In this document: positions 9,433-18,775 of the stretch, one piece after another | Numbering within the stretch: position 1 is the stretch's first letter | How the letters are laid out: the number at the start of each line of letters is the position of its first letter | From: Acidobacteriota bacterium | GTDB lineage: Bacteria; Acidobacteriota; UBA6911 | NCBI GenBank assembly: GCA_012729555.1 | Contig: JAAYCX010000011.1 | Location: 105,628-169,627, forward strand | DNA length: 64,000 bases | Reading direction: 5' to 3' | Notes under the pieces: model-generated | Database searches by the model: none | The model's input: only the letters and a program-made list of their open reading frames with translations | Told to the model about the DNA's origin: nothing | Position numbers and translations under genes: made by a program

Positions 9433-9900
9433 CTATCCCATGTAGAGGGTCTGGGTGTTGACGGGGAGCCCGAGCAGTTTGAGGTAGGTGAACAGCTGCA
9501 TCTTGTGGTTGGTGAAGTGCTCCTGGAAGAAGAAGGCCATTCTCTCCAGCTTCCCCGAGGCCCCCCAGGGGGTGGAGACCACCTTCTCGGCGAATTCCTC
9601 TTCGGTCACCGCGTCGAGCAGGGCGCGGAGGGTGGCCTTGTCCCGCTCCAGCATGGAGAGGGCGTCCCGGGCGCTGCAGGAGGGCATCCCCTGTCCTTCG
9701 GCCTGCTGCGGCCAGGTGTTGCGGACCAGCATTTCGAGCTCGGTGCCGATGCCGTCGGCGAGGTGGCGGATGAGCTGCCCGAGGCTCATGAAACTTTCGC
9801 CCGGCTTCCAGTCCAGTTTGTCCGCCGGGACCATCTTCATCATGTTTTCGACCGGACGGTAGCCGTCCACCGCGTACTGGTAAAAGTCGTCCTTTTTCAT
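9433..9900 (-). CDS. DinB-family protein
   Basis: 155-residue four-helix-bundle protein of the DinB/YfiT superfamily. Histidines expected to bind a metal are present: one in the LGQLIRHLAD segment and two near EHFTNHKMQLF. Members are metal-dependent enzymes or thiol transferases, and this one cannot be assigned a substrate. Start: the ATG at 9900 has a strong GAGGAGG upstream; a longer in-frame start would run back through the pgm promoter region and is not supported. It precedes the GH3 gene by 31 bases and probably heads that operon. Confidence 0.75.
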   Translation of the reverse strand: MKKDDFYQYAVDGYRPVENMMKMVPADKLDWKPGESFMSLGQLIRHLADGIGTELEMLVRNTWPQQAEGQGMPSCSARDALSMLERDKATLRALLDAVTEEEFAEKVVSTPWGASGKLERMAFFFQEHFTNHKMQLFTYLKLLGLPVNTQTLYMG

Positions 9901-10007
9901 GGTACCCCCTCCTCGTAAAATGGTGATCGTGGCCTGACCAGAGTACCACAGCGGCGGCGGATCCGGCATCGGTTGCGGGCGTAAAAACTCGGGGGGGCTC
10001 CACGGAA

Positions 10008-11672
10008 ATGCGTTATCATGGGGGCATGGTATGCCAAAGCCGGATCGTCCCGACCACCCCTTTTGAAGACCAGCGCCCCGGCACCTCGGGGCTGCGCAGG
10101 AAGACACGGCGCTTCATGCAGCCGCACTACGTCGAGAATTTCGTGCAGTCCATCTTCGATTCGGTGCGCGAGGAGGGTACGCCCGACTTTTCCGGGGAGA
10201 CCCTGGTCGTGGGCGGCGACGGGCGCTACCACAACCGGGACGCGATCCAGAGCATTCTGAAGATCGCCGCCGCCAACGGTTTCGGGCGCATCCTGGTCGG
10301 GCGCGGCGGGCTGCTGTCGACGCCGGCGATGTCGGCCGTCATCCGCCGCCGGGGGGCGCTCGGGGGGATCCTCCTGACGGCGAGCCACAACCCCGGGGGG
10401 GCCGAGGCCGATTTCGGGATCAAGTACAACATCCGCAACGGCGGCCCGGCGCCCGAGGGGGTCACCGAGGCGATCTACGCGCACACGCGCGCCATCGAAC
10501 GCTTTCTCACGCTCGAGGCTCCCGGGGTCGACCTCGACCGGGAGCGTACCCTGGGGCTGGGGGACGCGGAGGTGGCCGTCATCGACCCGATCTCCGATTA
10601 CGTCGCGGTCCTCGGGGGGATATTCGACTTCGATGCCCTCCGGGGGTTCTTCCGTAACGGGTTCCGGCTCGTATTCGACGCCATGCACGGGGTCACCGGG
10701 CCGTACGGGCGGGCCATCCTGGAAGGGATGCTGGAAGCCCCCGAGGGCACCGTCATCCGCGGGACGCCGCTCGAGGACTTCGGCGGGGGGCACCCCGACC
10801 CCGACCGGAGGCACGCCGGGGACCTCTTCAGGAGGATGTCCCTGCCCGACGCCCCGGACATGGGCGCCGCCTGCGACGGGGACGGCGACCGCAACATGAT
10901 CCTGGGCCGGGGGGTTTTCGTGAGCCCGGGCGACTCGCTCGCCGTCATCGCGGAGCGCGCGGCCGGGTGCATCCCGGGTTACCGCTCCGGGCTGCGGGGG
11001 GTGGCGCGCTCGATGCCTACGAGCACCGCGGTGGACCGCGTGGCCCGGGCCCTGGGGGTCCCCTGCCATGAAACGCCGACCGGGTGGAAATTTTTCGGCA
11101 ACCTGATGGATTCGGGGCGGTGCACCCTCTGCGGGGAGGAGAGCTTCGGCACGGGGTCGGACCACGTGCGCGAAAAGGACGGGATCTGGGCCGTCCTCTG
11201 CTGGCTCTCGATCCTCGCCGGCGCTCGCGCCTCGGTCGGGGAGACGCTTTCCGGCCACTGGCGCCGCTTCGGGCGCAGCTACTTCCAGCGCCACGACTAC
11301 GCGGGGCTGGACGCCGCAGAGGCCGGGAGGATGATGGACGACCTGAGGGGGCGCGTCCCCGCGCTCGCCGGGACCCGGCTGGCGGACGCGGCCGTGCGGG
11401 ACGCCGATGACTTCAGCTACACCGACCCGGTCGACGGCAGCGTCAGCCGCAACCAGGGGATCCGGATCCTGCTCGACGAGGGTTCCCGCATCGTGGGCCG
11501 GCTGTCGGGAACGGGGACCGAGGGGGCGACGCTGCGGCTCTATTTCGAAAGGGTCCGGCCCGAGGGGGGGCTGCCGCTGGAAGCGACCCTCGCGCCCCTG
11601 GTCCGGGCCGCGCGCGGCCTGCTCCGGATCGAGGAGCGGTTCGGCCTCACGGGCCCCTCGGTGGTGACCTGA
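10008..11672 (+). CDS. pgm: Phosphoglucomutase (alpha-D-phosphohexomutase family)
   Basis: 554 residues. Interconverts glucose 1-phosphate and glucose 6-phosphate in the cytoplasm, linking glycolysis with sugar nucleotide and glycogen metabolism. Seen: substrate loop RPGTSGLR (about 23-30), phosphoserine loop TASHNPGG (Ser126), metal-binding loop DGDGDRN, and the sugar-binding GEESFGTGSDH segment typical of true phosphoglucomutases rather than phosphomannomutases. An alternative ATG six codons downstream (10026) has a GGGGG run before it and may be the real start. It is transcribed divergently from dinB. Confidence 0.85.
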   Translation: MRYHGGMVCQSRIVPTTPFEDQRPGTSGLRRKTRRFMQPHYVENFVQSIFDSVREEGTPDFSGETLVVGGDGRYHNRDAIQSILKIAAANGFGRILVGRGGLLSTPAMSAVIRRRGALGGILLTASHNPGGAEADFGIKYNIRNGGPAPEGVTEAIYAHTRAIERFLTLEAPGVDLDRERTLGLGDAEVAVIDPISDYVAVLGGIFDFDALRGFFRNGFRLVFDAMHGVTGPYGRAILEGMLEAPEGTVIRGTPLEDFGGGHPDPDRRHAGDLFRRMSLPDAPDMGAACDGDGDRNMILGRGVFVSPGDSLAVIAERAAGCIPGYRSGLRGVARSMPTSTAVDRVARALGVPCHETPTGWKFFGNLMDSGRCTLCGEESFGTGSDHVREKDGIWAVLCWLSILAGARASVGETLSGHWRRFGRSYFQRHDYAGLDAAEAGRMMDDLRGRVPALAGTRLADAAVRDADDFSYTDPVDGSVSRNQGIRILLDEGSRIVGRLSGTGTEGATLRLYFERVRPEGGLPLEATLAPLVRAARGLLRIEERFGLTGPSVVT

Positions 11673-11701
11673 TTGGGCTTCCACCGCCGGTCTGTTATAA
11701 T
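11673..11701 (+). promoter_or_regulatory. Sigma-70 promoter of trxB
   Basis: TTGGGC at 11673-11678, a 17-base spacer and a perfect TATAAT at 11696-11701, starting directly after the phosphoglucomutase stop codon and 36 bases before the trxB ATG. Confidence 0.7.
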
Positions 11702-11737
11702 CGATCACTGTTCAACCACAACAGGCAAGGGTGTTTT

Positions 11738-12694
11738 ATGAGACACGTCATCATTATCGGCTCCGGTCCCGCGGGATACACCGCGGCCATCTACGCGGCG
11801 CGGTCCGGGCTGGATCCGCTCCTGTTCGCCTCCGAACCCCGGGGGATGCAGATGCCGGGCGGGCAGCTCATGTTCACGAGCGAGGTGGAGAACTTTCCCG
11901 GTTTCCCCGATGGGATCCAGGGCCCCGACCTCATGGAAGCGATGAAAAAGCAGGTGCTCCGTTTCGGGGTGGAGATGCGCGAGGAGGATGCCGAGGAGGT
12001 GGATTTCGGCCGACCTCCCGAGGTCGGCTCCGGCGGCCCCCTCCGCGTCCGCTCCCGTTCGGGATGGGAGGAGGCGCGCACCGTGATCGTCGCCACCGGG
12101 GCGAGCGCCAGGTGGCTCGACCTGCCCGGCGAGGACCGGTACCGCAGCCGCGGGCTTTCGGCCTGCGCGATATGCGACGGGATGTTCTTCCGCAACCAGG
12201 AGGTCATGGTGGTCGGGGGCGGGGACACGGCCCTGGAGGAGGCGCTGACGCTGGCGCACCACGCCTCGAAGGTGACGGTGGTCCACCGCCGGGATGAACT
12301 GCGCGCGAGCCGGATCATGCAGGATCGGGCGGAGAGGGAAGCGAAGATCGCCTTCCTCTGGAACAGCGTGCTGACCGCCTACCACGGGGCGGAGGTCCTG
12401 GAAGCCGTCACCGTGAAGGATGTCAAGAGCGGCGTGGAGCGCACGGTGCCGGTCTCGGGCGTCTTCATGGGGATCGGGCACCAGCCGGCCACCGGGTTTC
12501 TCGGGGGCGCGCTGGAACTGAACCCGCAGGGATACATCGTCACCCGCAACGACGTGGAAACCAGCGTGGACGGGGTGTTCGCGGCCGGCGACGTACACGA
12601 CCCCAACTACCGGCAGGCCGTCACCGCCGCCGGCTTCGGGTGCATGGCGGCGCTGCGGGCCGAGCGGTGGCTGGGGACGCACCCGGCGCAGTGA
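11738..12694 (+). CDS. trxB: Thioredoxin reductase
   Basis: 318-residue FAD/NAD(P)H flavoprotein that reduces thioredoxin. The N-terminal FAD motif is GSGPAGYTAA (8-17). The redox disulfide is CAIC (Cys143, Cys146), the second Rossmann motif is GGGDTALEEA, and the C-terminal FAD motif is VFAAGDV. Length matches low-molecular-weight bacterial TrxB. The first C of the active site is followed by AI rather than the common AT, a mild variant. Good promoter directly upstream. The following glycosyltransferase gene overlaps its stop codon (GTGA), so they form a transcription unit. A reductant source of this kind is needed by the peroxiredoxin at 21652. Confidence 0.92.
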   Translation: MRHVIIIGSGPAGYTAAIYAARSGLDPLLFASEPRGMQMPGGQLMFTSEVENFPGFPDGIQGPDLMEAMKKQVLRFGVEMREEDAEEVDFGRPPEVGSGGPLRVRSRSGWEEARTVIVATGASARWLDLPGEDRYRSRGLSACAICDGMFFRNQEVMVVGGGDTALEEALTLAHHASKVTVVHRRDELRASRIMQDRAEREAKIAFLWNSVLTAYHGAEVLEAVTVKDVKSGVERTVPVSGVFMGIGHQPATGFLGGALELNPQGYIVTRNDVETSVDGVFAAGDVHDPNYRQAVTAAGFGCMAALRAERWLGTHPAQ

Positions 12695-13773
12695 AACCGG
12701 CGGTCGCTTTCTATATCACGGCCCACGGCTACGGGCACGGGCGCCGGTCGTGCGACATCGTCCGGGCCTTCCGCCGCATCCGGCCGGACGCCGCGGTGCA
12801 CGTGGTGAGCGGGCTCGGGGAACCGTTCCTGCGGAGCCAGCTCGGCCCCGGCGCTTACACCCTGCGCGCGGGATCGTTCGACGTCGGGATGGTCCAGCTC
12901 GACTCGATCCGGGTGGACGTCGAGGCCACGCTGCTGCGGGCCGAGGGGGTCTGCGCCCGGCGGAGGGAGAGCGTCGACGCGGAGCGCGAGTTTCTCGGCA
13001 GGCAGGGCATCGGCGTCGTGGTGGCCGACATCCCGGCGATCCCCATCGAGGCGGCGGCCGGTTTGGGAATCCCCAGCCTGGCCGTCGGGAACTTTTCCTG
13101 GGACTGGATCTATGAGGGCCTGTGCGCTCGCGACCCGCGCTGGGGGGAGGTCGTGGAGGCCTTCCGGGAAGGGTACGCCCGGACGGGACTGCTCCTGCGC
13201 CTCCCGTTTTCCCCCGCGATGGAATCCTTCCCCCGCAGGGAGGACATCCCCCTGGTCGCCGCCGCAGGCCGCTCGCGGCGAAAGGAGATCGCGCGGATCA
13301 CGGGGTGCGACCCGGGCAGGAAGTGGGTCCTCCTCTCCTTCACGACGCTCGAGTGGGGGGCCGAGGCCCTGGCGCGCGTCGGGGAGATAGAAGACTGCGC
13401 CTTCTTCACCGTCCTTCCGCTCCGGTGGGAGTCGCCCAACCTCCATGCCCTGGAACGGGAGCGCGTCCCTTTTTCCGACGTGGTCGCCTCCGTCGATGCG
13501 GTGGTCTCCAAGCCCGGCTTCGGTATCCTGTCCGACTGCGTCGTCAACCGCAAGCCGTTGGTGTACGCCGAACGGAGCGATTTCCGGGAATACCCCGTCC
13601 TCGAGGAGGCCGTCGGCCGCTACCTCCGGAACGTCCACATCCCCGCCGCGGAGCTCTACCGCGGGAACCTGCGCCCCTTCCTCGACCGGCTCGAGCGGAG
13701 GCCGGAACCGGCGGAGCGGCTGACGGGGGGCGGGGCGGATATCGCCGCGGCCCGCATCGCGCAGCTCCTCTGA
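12691..13773 (+). CDS. Glycosyltransferase-like protein (GT28/MurG-like fold)
   Basis: 360 residues from a GTG that overlaps the trxB stop codon. An N-terminal glycine-rich loop HGYGHGRRS (about 10-18) and a C-terminal segment SKPGFGIL (about 270-278) with a following acidic/Tyr patch match two-domain GT-B enzymes of the MurG / L-arabinokinase N-domain type. It probably transfers a sugar from a nucleotide donor, but donor and acceptor are unknown. The upstream in-frame ATG at 12640 lies inside trxB and is not preferred. Translational coupling with trxB is likely and functionally unexplained. Confidence 0.65.
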   Translation: MKPAVAFYITAHGYGHGRRSCDIVRAFRRIRPDAAVHVVSGLGEPFLRSQLGPGAYTLRAGSFDVGMVQLDSIRVDVEATLLRAEGVCARRRESVDAEREFLGRQGIGVVVADIPAIPIEAAAGLGIPSLAVGNFSWDWIYEGLCARDPRWGEVVEAFREGYARTGLLLRLPFSPAMESFPRREDIPLVAAAGRSRRKEIARITGCDPGRKWVLLSFTTLEWGAEALARVGEIEDCAFFTVLPLRWESPNLHALERERVPFSDVVASVDAVVSKPGFGILSDCVVNRKPLVYAERSDFREYPVLEEAVGRYLRNVHIPAAELYRGNLRPFLDRLERRPEPAERLTGGGADIAAARIAQLL

Positions 13774-13780
13774 CGGCGTT

Positions 13781-14203
13781 TCATTCCCCGATGATCTTGA
13801 TCAGGATCCGCTTTTTGCGCCCGCCGTCGAACTCGCCGTAGAAGATCTGCTCCCAGGGCCCGAAGTCGAGCGCCCCGCCCGTAACGGCCACGACCACCTC
13901 GCGCCCCATGACCTGCCGCTTGTGATGGGCGTCGCCGTTGATTTCGCCGGTGAGGTTGTGGCGGTACCGTTCGGTCCCCGCGTCGAAGGGGGCCAACCGC
14001 TCCAGCCAGCGGGCGTAGTCCTCGTGCAGGCCGGGCTCGTCGTCGTTGATGAAGACGCTTGCGGTGATATGCATGGCGTTGACGAGGACGAGGCCCTCCC
14101 GGATGCCGCTCTCCCGGAGGGCGGCCCGCACCTCGGGGGTGATGTTGAGGAACTCCATGCGGCCCGGGATGAGGACCTCGAGCACCTTGCGGTGACTTTT
14201 CAT
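13781..14203 (-). CDS. yjbQ: YjbQ-family protein (secondary thiamine-phosphate synthase family)
   Basis: 140 residues, the exact usual size of the UPF0047/YjbQ family, whose members show weak thiamine-phosphate synthase activity in some species. Family motifs are all present: [16 protein letters not shown], a GDAHHKRQ histidine pair, and a C-terminal [13 protein letters not shown]. Start: of two adjacent ATGs (14206 and 14203) the second has better distance to the AGGAGG. The start overlaps the stop of the upstream HAD gene, so the two are co-transcribed. Confidence 0.85.
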   Translation of the reverse strand: MKSHRKVLEVLIPGRMEFLNITPEVRAALRESGIREGLVLVNAMHITASVFINDDEPGLHEDYARWLERLAPFDAGTERYRHNLTGEINGDAHHKRQVMGREVVVAVTGGALDFGPWEQIFYGEFDGGRKKRILIKIIGE

Positions 14204-14883
14204 CATGCCTCCTCGGGAAAAGGGGGGAGCCCCCAGGCGGGAAGGTTCACCTCCTCCAGGCTGCGGAGGACCTGGTGCGCCCCGTCGCAGGCGGCCTCGT
14301 CCAGGTGCGGGTCGGGGACCGCGACGACGTACATCCCCGCGGCGAGCGCGGCGGCGACCCCCGCGGGGGAATCCTCGAACACCAGGCAGCGGCCCGGGTC
14401 GGCGCCGACCGTCCGGGCCGCCAGCAGAAAAATGTCGGGCGCGGGCTTGCCCCGGCCGACGGCCGGGTCGTCCCCGGTGACCACCGAGGAGAAGATGCGG
14501 AACCACTCCCGGTGCCGGGTGATTTTCAGCTCGAAATGGCGGCGATCGGAGCTCGTGGCCACCGCCATGGGGATCCCGTGCCGGTGGAGGTGGCGGCTGA
14601 GGCGCACCGCCCCGGGCATCGGCTCGGTCTGGGGGAAGAGCTCGTCCAGCATCCCCTGGCGCGCCTCGAGGTATTCGGGGACCGAGAGGGGGAGCCCGAG
14701 GCCCTCGATCACCACCCGGGCCGAATCCTCGGCCCGCAGCCCGATCATCCGGGATTTCACCGTCCAGTCGAACACCTTGCCGAAACGGGCGGCGACCGCC
14801 CCGTGGGCGCGGGTATAAAAGGGCTCGGTGTCGAGCAGGAGCCCGTCGTTGTCGAAGATGACGTATTCGATTCTCTGGATCAT
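14203..14883 (-). CDS. HAD-superfamily phosphatase (HAD-IA)
   Basis: 226-residue HAD phosphatase. Motif I is [11 protein letters not shown] (about 10-20) with both aspartates, motif II Ser is in VATSS, motif III is GKPAPDIFL, and motif IV is [11 protein letters not shown]. The LLLDTE cap type is shared by beta-phosphoglucomutases, sugar-phosphate phosphatases and pseudouridine 5'-phosphatases, so the substrate is a small phosphorylated metabolite that cannot be named. First gene of a two-gene unit with yjbQ. Confidence 0.8.
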   Translation of the reverse strand: MIQRIEYVIFDNDGLLLDTEPFYTRAHGAVAARFGKVFDWTVKSRMIGLRAEDSARVVIEGLGLPLSVPEYLEARQGMLDELFPQTEPMPGAVRLSRHLHRHGIPMAVATSSDRRHFELKITRHREWFRIFSSVVTGDDPAVGRGKPAPDIFLLAARTVGADPGRCLVFEDSPAGVAAALAAGMYVVAVPDPHLDEAACDGAHQVLRSLEEVNLPAWGLPPFPEEA

Positions 14884-14908
14884 AGGACCTCTTGGGCGCT
14901 CCCGGGGC

Positions 14909-15607
14909 TCAGCGTGCGGCCAGCCCGAGAAAGATATCGTACAGGGCGTGGGACGCCGCGGCCAGCCCGAATCCCCGCGCGATGAAAATCAGGCCGAAAT
15001 ACAACCCGCCGGCCGCCCGCAGGGCAAAACTTCCCGGGGAGAAAGGGTCCCCGCCGGGGCCGATGTAGTGGAAGGCGGCGAAGATCAACGCCGCGGAGAG
15101 GACGGCGCCCGCCGTCGCCGCGGCATGGCCGCCGGGCAGGATCCTGCGGAACAGCCAGAGGAGGAAACCGAGGAGGAGCCACCGGAAGAGGAACTCCTCG
15201 TACACCCCGGCCCCGCAGTAGAGGATGAAGTCGCGGAGGACGGGCGCCGGATCGGAGAGGGCCAGGGGGAGGCGCGGGCCCAGCCAGCCGAAGGCGGCCA
15301 GGAGCACGAGGGCGAAAAAAGCGCTTTCCAGCAGGCTGAGCGCCAGCAGGCGGGCGCGGATCCTGCCGGGCGCGCGGGTGCGCCATTGCCAGGCGGCCAG
15401 CGCCGCGGCCAGGACCAGGGCGGAGGCGTAGACCGAAAAGACCCCGAGCGCGCCGAGGAGGCGGATGATCAGCGCGTCGGCGCCGTTGATGTGCGTGCCG
15501 CCGACGAGCAGCGTCCCCGCGTGGTACACCAGCAGGAAGGGGAAAACCAGGGCGGCCGAGTAGACGGGCCGGCGCGTTTCCCGGAGGTATCCGCGGTACT
15601 TCTTCAT
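14909..15607 (-). CDS. CPBP-family intramembrane protease (CAAX/Abi type)
   Basis: 232 residues from the ATG at 15607. A TTG at 15628 would add seven residues; neither has a good ribosome-binding site. About six hydrophobic helices are visible. The CPBP glutamic protease motifs are present: YEEFLFR (EExxxR), a downstream FHY histidine, and SHALYD near the C-terminus. These proteases cleave within the membrane; in bacteria some act in bacteriocin immunity or signalling, with unknown substrate here. Stands 25 bases upstream of the HAD phosphatase gene on the same strand. Confidence 0.8.
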   Translation of the reverse strand: MKKYRGYLRETRRPVYSAALVFPFLLVYHAGTLLVGGTHINGADALIIRLLGALGVFSVYASALVLAAALAAWQWRTRAPGRIRARLLALSLLESAFFALVLLAAFGWLGPRLPLALSDPAPVLRDFILYCGAGVYEEFLFRWLLLGFLLWLFRRILPGGHAAATAGAVLSAALIFAAFHYIGPGGDPFSPGSFALRAAGGLYFGLIFIARGFGLAAASHALYDIFLGLAAR

Positions 15608-15771
15608 AGGGGAGGCATCATACCTCAACCGGCCCGGCCCGGCGAGGGCCGGAGTGCCCCCTTTCCGCTCCCGGTTGCCTTGAGCCGCCCGAGGTGCGAT
15701 ACTGAAAGGCCGCCCGTGCTATCATGGGAGGGGGGCAGGGAGCGGCCGGAATCGCTTCGGAGCTGGAACCA

Positions 15772-16800
15772 ATGGATGTCGATCGGGTCAGCATCAAGGA
15801 CACTCTCGGTCGGGAACTGAGGGACCTGAGGATATCGGTCACCGACCGGTGCAACTTCCGGTGCGCATACTGCATGCCGCTCGAGCAGTACGAGTGGATC
15901 GACCGGAGGGAGATCCTCACCTTCGAGGAGATCACGCGCCTGGCCGGGCTGTTTTTGCGGTCGGGGGTCGAGGAGATCCGGCTCACCGGGGGGGAGCCCC
16001 TGTTGCGGCACGGGCTGGATACCCTGGTTTCCGCCCTCGCCGGCCTGGGAGGGCTCAGGGACCTTTCCCTGACGACCAATGCCTCGCACCTGAAAGAGCA
16101 CGCGGCGGGGCTGCTCCGCGCGGGCCTCGGGCGGATCAACGCGAGCCTCGACACCCTGAGTCCCGCGAAATTCCGTGCCCTGACCCGGCGCGACGACCTG
16201 GCCGGCGTCCTGGAGGGGCTGCTGACCGCCCGGTTCCTGGGCTTCGATCCGATCAAGATCAATTCCGTGATCCAGCGCGGCGTCAACGACGACGACATCC
16301 TCCCCCTGGTCGAGTTCGCGCGGCAGAACGGGTTCTGGCTCCGGTTCATCGAGTTCATGGATGTGGGGAACTCCAACCACTGGGTATCGGAGAACATGAT
16401 ACCCAAGGGGGAGATCCTGGATCTCATCCACGCGCGGTATCCCCTCGAGGAGGCCGGGCGAACCGACCCGAGCGCGCCCGCGGTCAATTACGCGTATGCC
16501 GACCGGAAGGGCAACATCGGCGTCATCGCCTCGGTGACCGAGCCCTTCTGCGCCGGCTGCACGCGCGCGCGCCTGACGGCCGACGGCAAGCTCGTCCTCT
16601 GCCTCTTTTCCGACCGGAGTCTCGATCTCAAGCGCCTTCTGCGCGGCGGCGCCGGGGACGGGGAAATCCTGCAGACCATCCGGTCCGCCTGGGAATCGAG
16701 GACCGACCGTTACTCCGAAGAGCGCCTGGAGGCGATGAAAGCGGGTGATTACGAGCCGGGGTCGCGCCGGAAGATCGAGATGATCCGTATCGGCGGCTGA
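15772..16800 (+). CDS. moaA: GTP 3',8-cyclase MoaA
   Basis: 342-residue radical SAM enzyme catalysing the first step of molybdopterin synthesis. The N-terminal [4Fe-4S] cluster is CNFRCAYC (Cys27, 31, 34), the SAM GGEP motif is LTGGEPLL, and the substrate cluster is CAGCTRARL with a third Cys 14 residues after the second. The C-terminus ends in GG, as required in MoaA. An ATG at 15724 would add 16 residues lacking conservation; the ATG at 15772, with GGAGCTGG upstream, gives the usual length. No other moa gene is nearby. The cofactor it helps make is needed by the aldehyde ferredoxin oxidoreductase at 36793. Ends directly against the convergent rhomboid gene. Confidence 0.93.
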   Translation: MDVDRVSIKDTLGRELRDLRISVTDRCNFRCAYCMPLEQYEWIDRREILTFEEITRLAGLFLRSGVEEIRLTGGEPLLRHGLDTLVSALAGLGGLRDLSLTTNASHLKEHAAGLLRAGLGRINASLDTLSPAKFRALTRRDDLAGVLEGLLTARFLGFDPIKINSVIQRGVNDDDILPLVEFARQNGFWLRFIEFMDVGNSNHWVSENMIPKGEILDLIHARYPLEEAGRTDPSAPAVNYAYADRKGNIGVIASVTEPFCAGCTRARLTADGKLVLCLFSDRSLDLKRLLRGGAGDGEILQTIRSAWESRTDRYSEERLEAMKAGDYEPGSRRKIEMIRIGG

Positions 16801-17622
16801 TCACCGCGCGAAGAAAATCCCCGAAGTGGCCACCGAAGCGACGATGGAGAGGGCCGTCAGCCCCAGGCAGACGAGGGCCGCGATCGTGTGCGCCACCCGC
16901 TCGGGGAGGAGGGGGTTGAGCACCCGGCCCGCGAGGAATCCCCCCACGAACCCCCCCAGGTGGGCGAAGTTGTCGATGTTGGGCATCAGGAACCCGAAAA
17001 CAAAAAGGATCGCGGCGTAGGTCAGCGCCTGGCTGCCGACCTGGCGGCTCCCGGTGCGCCGGCCGTAGGCCACCAGCGCCCCCAGCAGCCCGAAGATGGG
17101 GGCGGAGGCCCCCACCGTCAGCGGGATGCCCCAGAGGCTGCTCAGCAGGAACCCGGCGATGGAGGCGACCGTGTAAATGATGGCCGCGCGGGAGGCCCCG
17201 TACAGCTCGGCCGCCGCCGGGGCCAGCTGGCGTATCCAGAGCAGGTTGAACGCGATGTGCAGCAGCCCGCCGTGAAGCCAGGCGGCGGACAGGACGGTCC
17301 ACCAGCGGTCGTAGCCGAACACGGGGATGGCGCCGCTGGCGCCGAAGGCGGCCAGGCTCCGCGTGCTCGGGGAGAGGATGGAGAGCCCCGACATCCGGAT
17401 CCCCTGCGGGTCCATGAAGAGGGTGGCCGCGTACAGCAGCGCGCAGCCGTACAGGACCACGGGGACGAACCCGAGGCTGCCCCCCGCACGGCGCAACACC
17501 CCGGCGAAGCCCCACATCCCGGGGTTGCGCCGGCCGCAGTTGTAGCAGACCTCGTCCTTCACCCCGACCAGTTTGCCGCACGAGGGGCAAAGCACGGACC
17601 CTGTTTTCTGTCGCTTCAGCAT
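16801..17622 (-). CDS. Rhomboid intramembrane serine protease with N-terminal zinc ribbon
   Basis: 273 residues. The first 30 carry a CPSC / CYNC pair (Cys12, 15, 26, 29), a small zinc ribbon. The membrane domain has the rhomboid dyad: Ser173 in GASAPIFG and His221 in DNFAHLGGFVGG, with HxxxN-type residues in LHGGLLHIAFNLLW. Rhomboids cleave transmembrane segments; the substrate is unknown. Zinc-ribbon-fused rhomboids are found in several anaerobic phyla. Start: ATG at 17622, the only start that places the ribbon at the N-terminus; no strong Shine-Dalgarno is seen. Confidence 0.88.
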   Translation of the reverse strand: MLKRQKTGSVLCPSCGKLVGVKDEVCYNCGRRNPGMWGFAGVLRRAGGSLGFVPVVLYGCALLYAATLFMDPQGIRMSGLSILSPSTRSLAAFGASGAIPVFGYDRWWTVLSAAWLHGGLLHIAFNLLWIRQLAPAAAELYGASRAAIIYTVASIAGFLLSSLWGIPLTVGASAPIFGLLGALVAYGRRTGSRQVGSQALTYAAILFVFGFLMPNIDNFAHLGGFVGGFLAGRVLNPLLPERVAHTIAALVCLGLTALSIVASVATSGIFFAR

Positions 17623-17650
17623 GGGGACATTATGACGGCAACCGGCGGGT

Positions 17651-17664
17651 TTGGGAATTCCCAA
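17651..17664. repeat. 14-bp perfect palindrome in divergent promoter region
   Basis: TTGGGAATTCCCAA is its own reverse complement and lies between the rhomboid and gpsA starts, a possible operator for a dimeric regulator. It could be chance. Confidence 0.35.
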
Positions 17665-17718
17665 TCGCCCGCCGGGCCGAAAATTATGGGACTTCTTCCC
17701 CAAGCCCTCGCGCCGGTG

Positions 17719-17727
17719 TGCTATTTT
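17719..17727 (+). promoter_or_regulatory. Extended -10 element of gpsA
   Basis: TGCTATTTT, an extended -10 without a recognisable -35 box, about 20 bases before the gpsA ATG. Confidence 0.35.
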
Positions 17728-17746
17728 GACCACGGGAGGAGGGGTC

Positions 17747-18745
17747 ATGGCAGAGGTCGCCGTCATCGGGGCGGGGAGCTGGGGGACGGCGCTCGCGGGT
17801 GCGCTGGCGGACATGGGGCACGGCGTCCGGCTCTGGGCGCGCGAGGAGGAGGTGGTCGCCTCCATAAGGGAGGAGGGGCGGAACCGGCTCTTTCTGCCCG
17901 ATGTCGTCCTGCCCGCCGCCGTCCGGGCCACCTCGAGCCTCGAGGAGGCGATCGGGCCGGCGGGGATCGTGCTGACGGTGATGCCGTCGCACGTCTGCCG
18001 CGCCCTGTACGAACGCATGCTCCCGCTCCTGGGGGCGGGCCAGGTGCTCGTGAGCGCCACCAAGGGGCTGGAACAGGCGACGCTGATGCGCATGAGCGAG
18101 GTCATCGGGGAGGTTCTCCGCTCCCGCTTCACTCCCCGGATCGCGGTCCTGTCGGGACCGAGCTTCGCTCGCGAGGTGGCGCGCGGGGAGCCTACGGCGC
18201 TCGTGGCGGCCTCCGGCTGCCCGGAGGTCGCGGAGCGGATCCAGCGGGAGTTTTCCTCCCGGACGCTGCGCCTGTACGCTTCCGAGGACGTGGTGGGGGT
18301 GGAACTGGGGGGCGCGGTCAAGAACGTCATCGCCATCGCCGCGGGCGTCATCGAGGGGCTGGGGCTGGGGCATAACCCCATGGCCGCCCTCGTCACGCGG
18401 GGGCTGGCCGAAATTTCCCGCCTGGCCGCGGCCTGCGGCGGGAAGCAGGAGACCCTGGCCGGGCTGGCAGGGATGGGGGACCTCGTGCTCACCTGTACCG
18501 GGGCGCAGAGCCGGAACCGCGGGGTGGGGGTCGAACTGGGGAAGGGGCGGACCCTCGGCGACATCCTGGGACCGATGCGCGAGGTGGCCGAGGGGGTGAA
18601 GACCACCGAAGCCGTGCTCGAGCTCTCCCGGCGCCTCGGGGTGGACATGCCGATAGCGACGATGGTCGGGCGCCTCCTGCGCGGCGCGATCGGCCCGAGG
18701 GAGGCTATCGGCGAACTGATGGAACGGTCGCTCAAGAGCGAATAG
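17747..18745 (+). CDS. gpsA: NAD(P)-dependent glycerol-3-phosphate dehydrogenase
   Basis: 332 residues. Reduces dihydroxyacetone phosphate to sn-glycerol 3-phosphate for phospholipid synthesis. Seen: N-terminal Rossmann motif GAGSWGTALA (8-17), the SATKGLE segment, SGPSFAREV, the catalytic lysine region GGAVKNVIAIAAG and the substrate-binding GDLVLTCTG...RN motif. Start: ATG at 17747 with GGGAGGAGG just upstream; longer in-frame starts are not supported. Confidence 0.93.
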   Translation: MAEVAVIGAGSWGTALAGALADMGHGVRLWAREEEVVASIREEGRNRLFLPDVVLPAAVRATSSLEEAIGPAGIVLTVMPSHVCRALYERMLPLLGAGQVLVSATKGLEQATLMRMSEVIGEVLRSRFTPRIAVLSGPSFAREVARGEPTALVAASGCPEVAERIQREFSSRTLRLYASEDVVGVELGGAVKNVIAIAAGVIEGLGLGHNPMAALVTRGLAEISRLAAACGGKQETLAGLAGMGDLVLTCTGAQSRNRGVGVELGKGRTLGDILGPMREVAEGVKTTEAVLELSRRLGVDMPIATMVGRLLRGAIGPREAIGELMERSLKSE

Positions 18746-18775
18746 GCCCCGCGGGGGCCGGAAATTGGAGGGGCG

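Noticed and set aside
4222..9461. Long plus-strand open frames (936 and 845 codons) opposite hrpB and the GH3 gene
   Set aside because: Low-complexity composition with no recognisable domain; the minus-strand genes have clear catalytic motifs.
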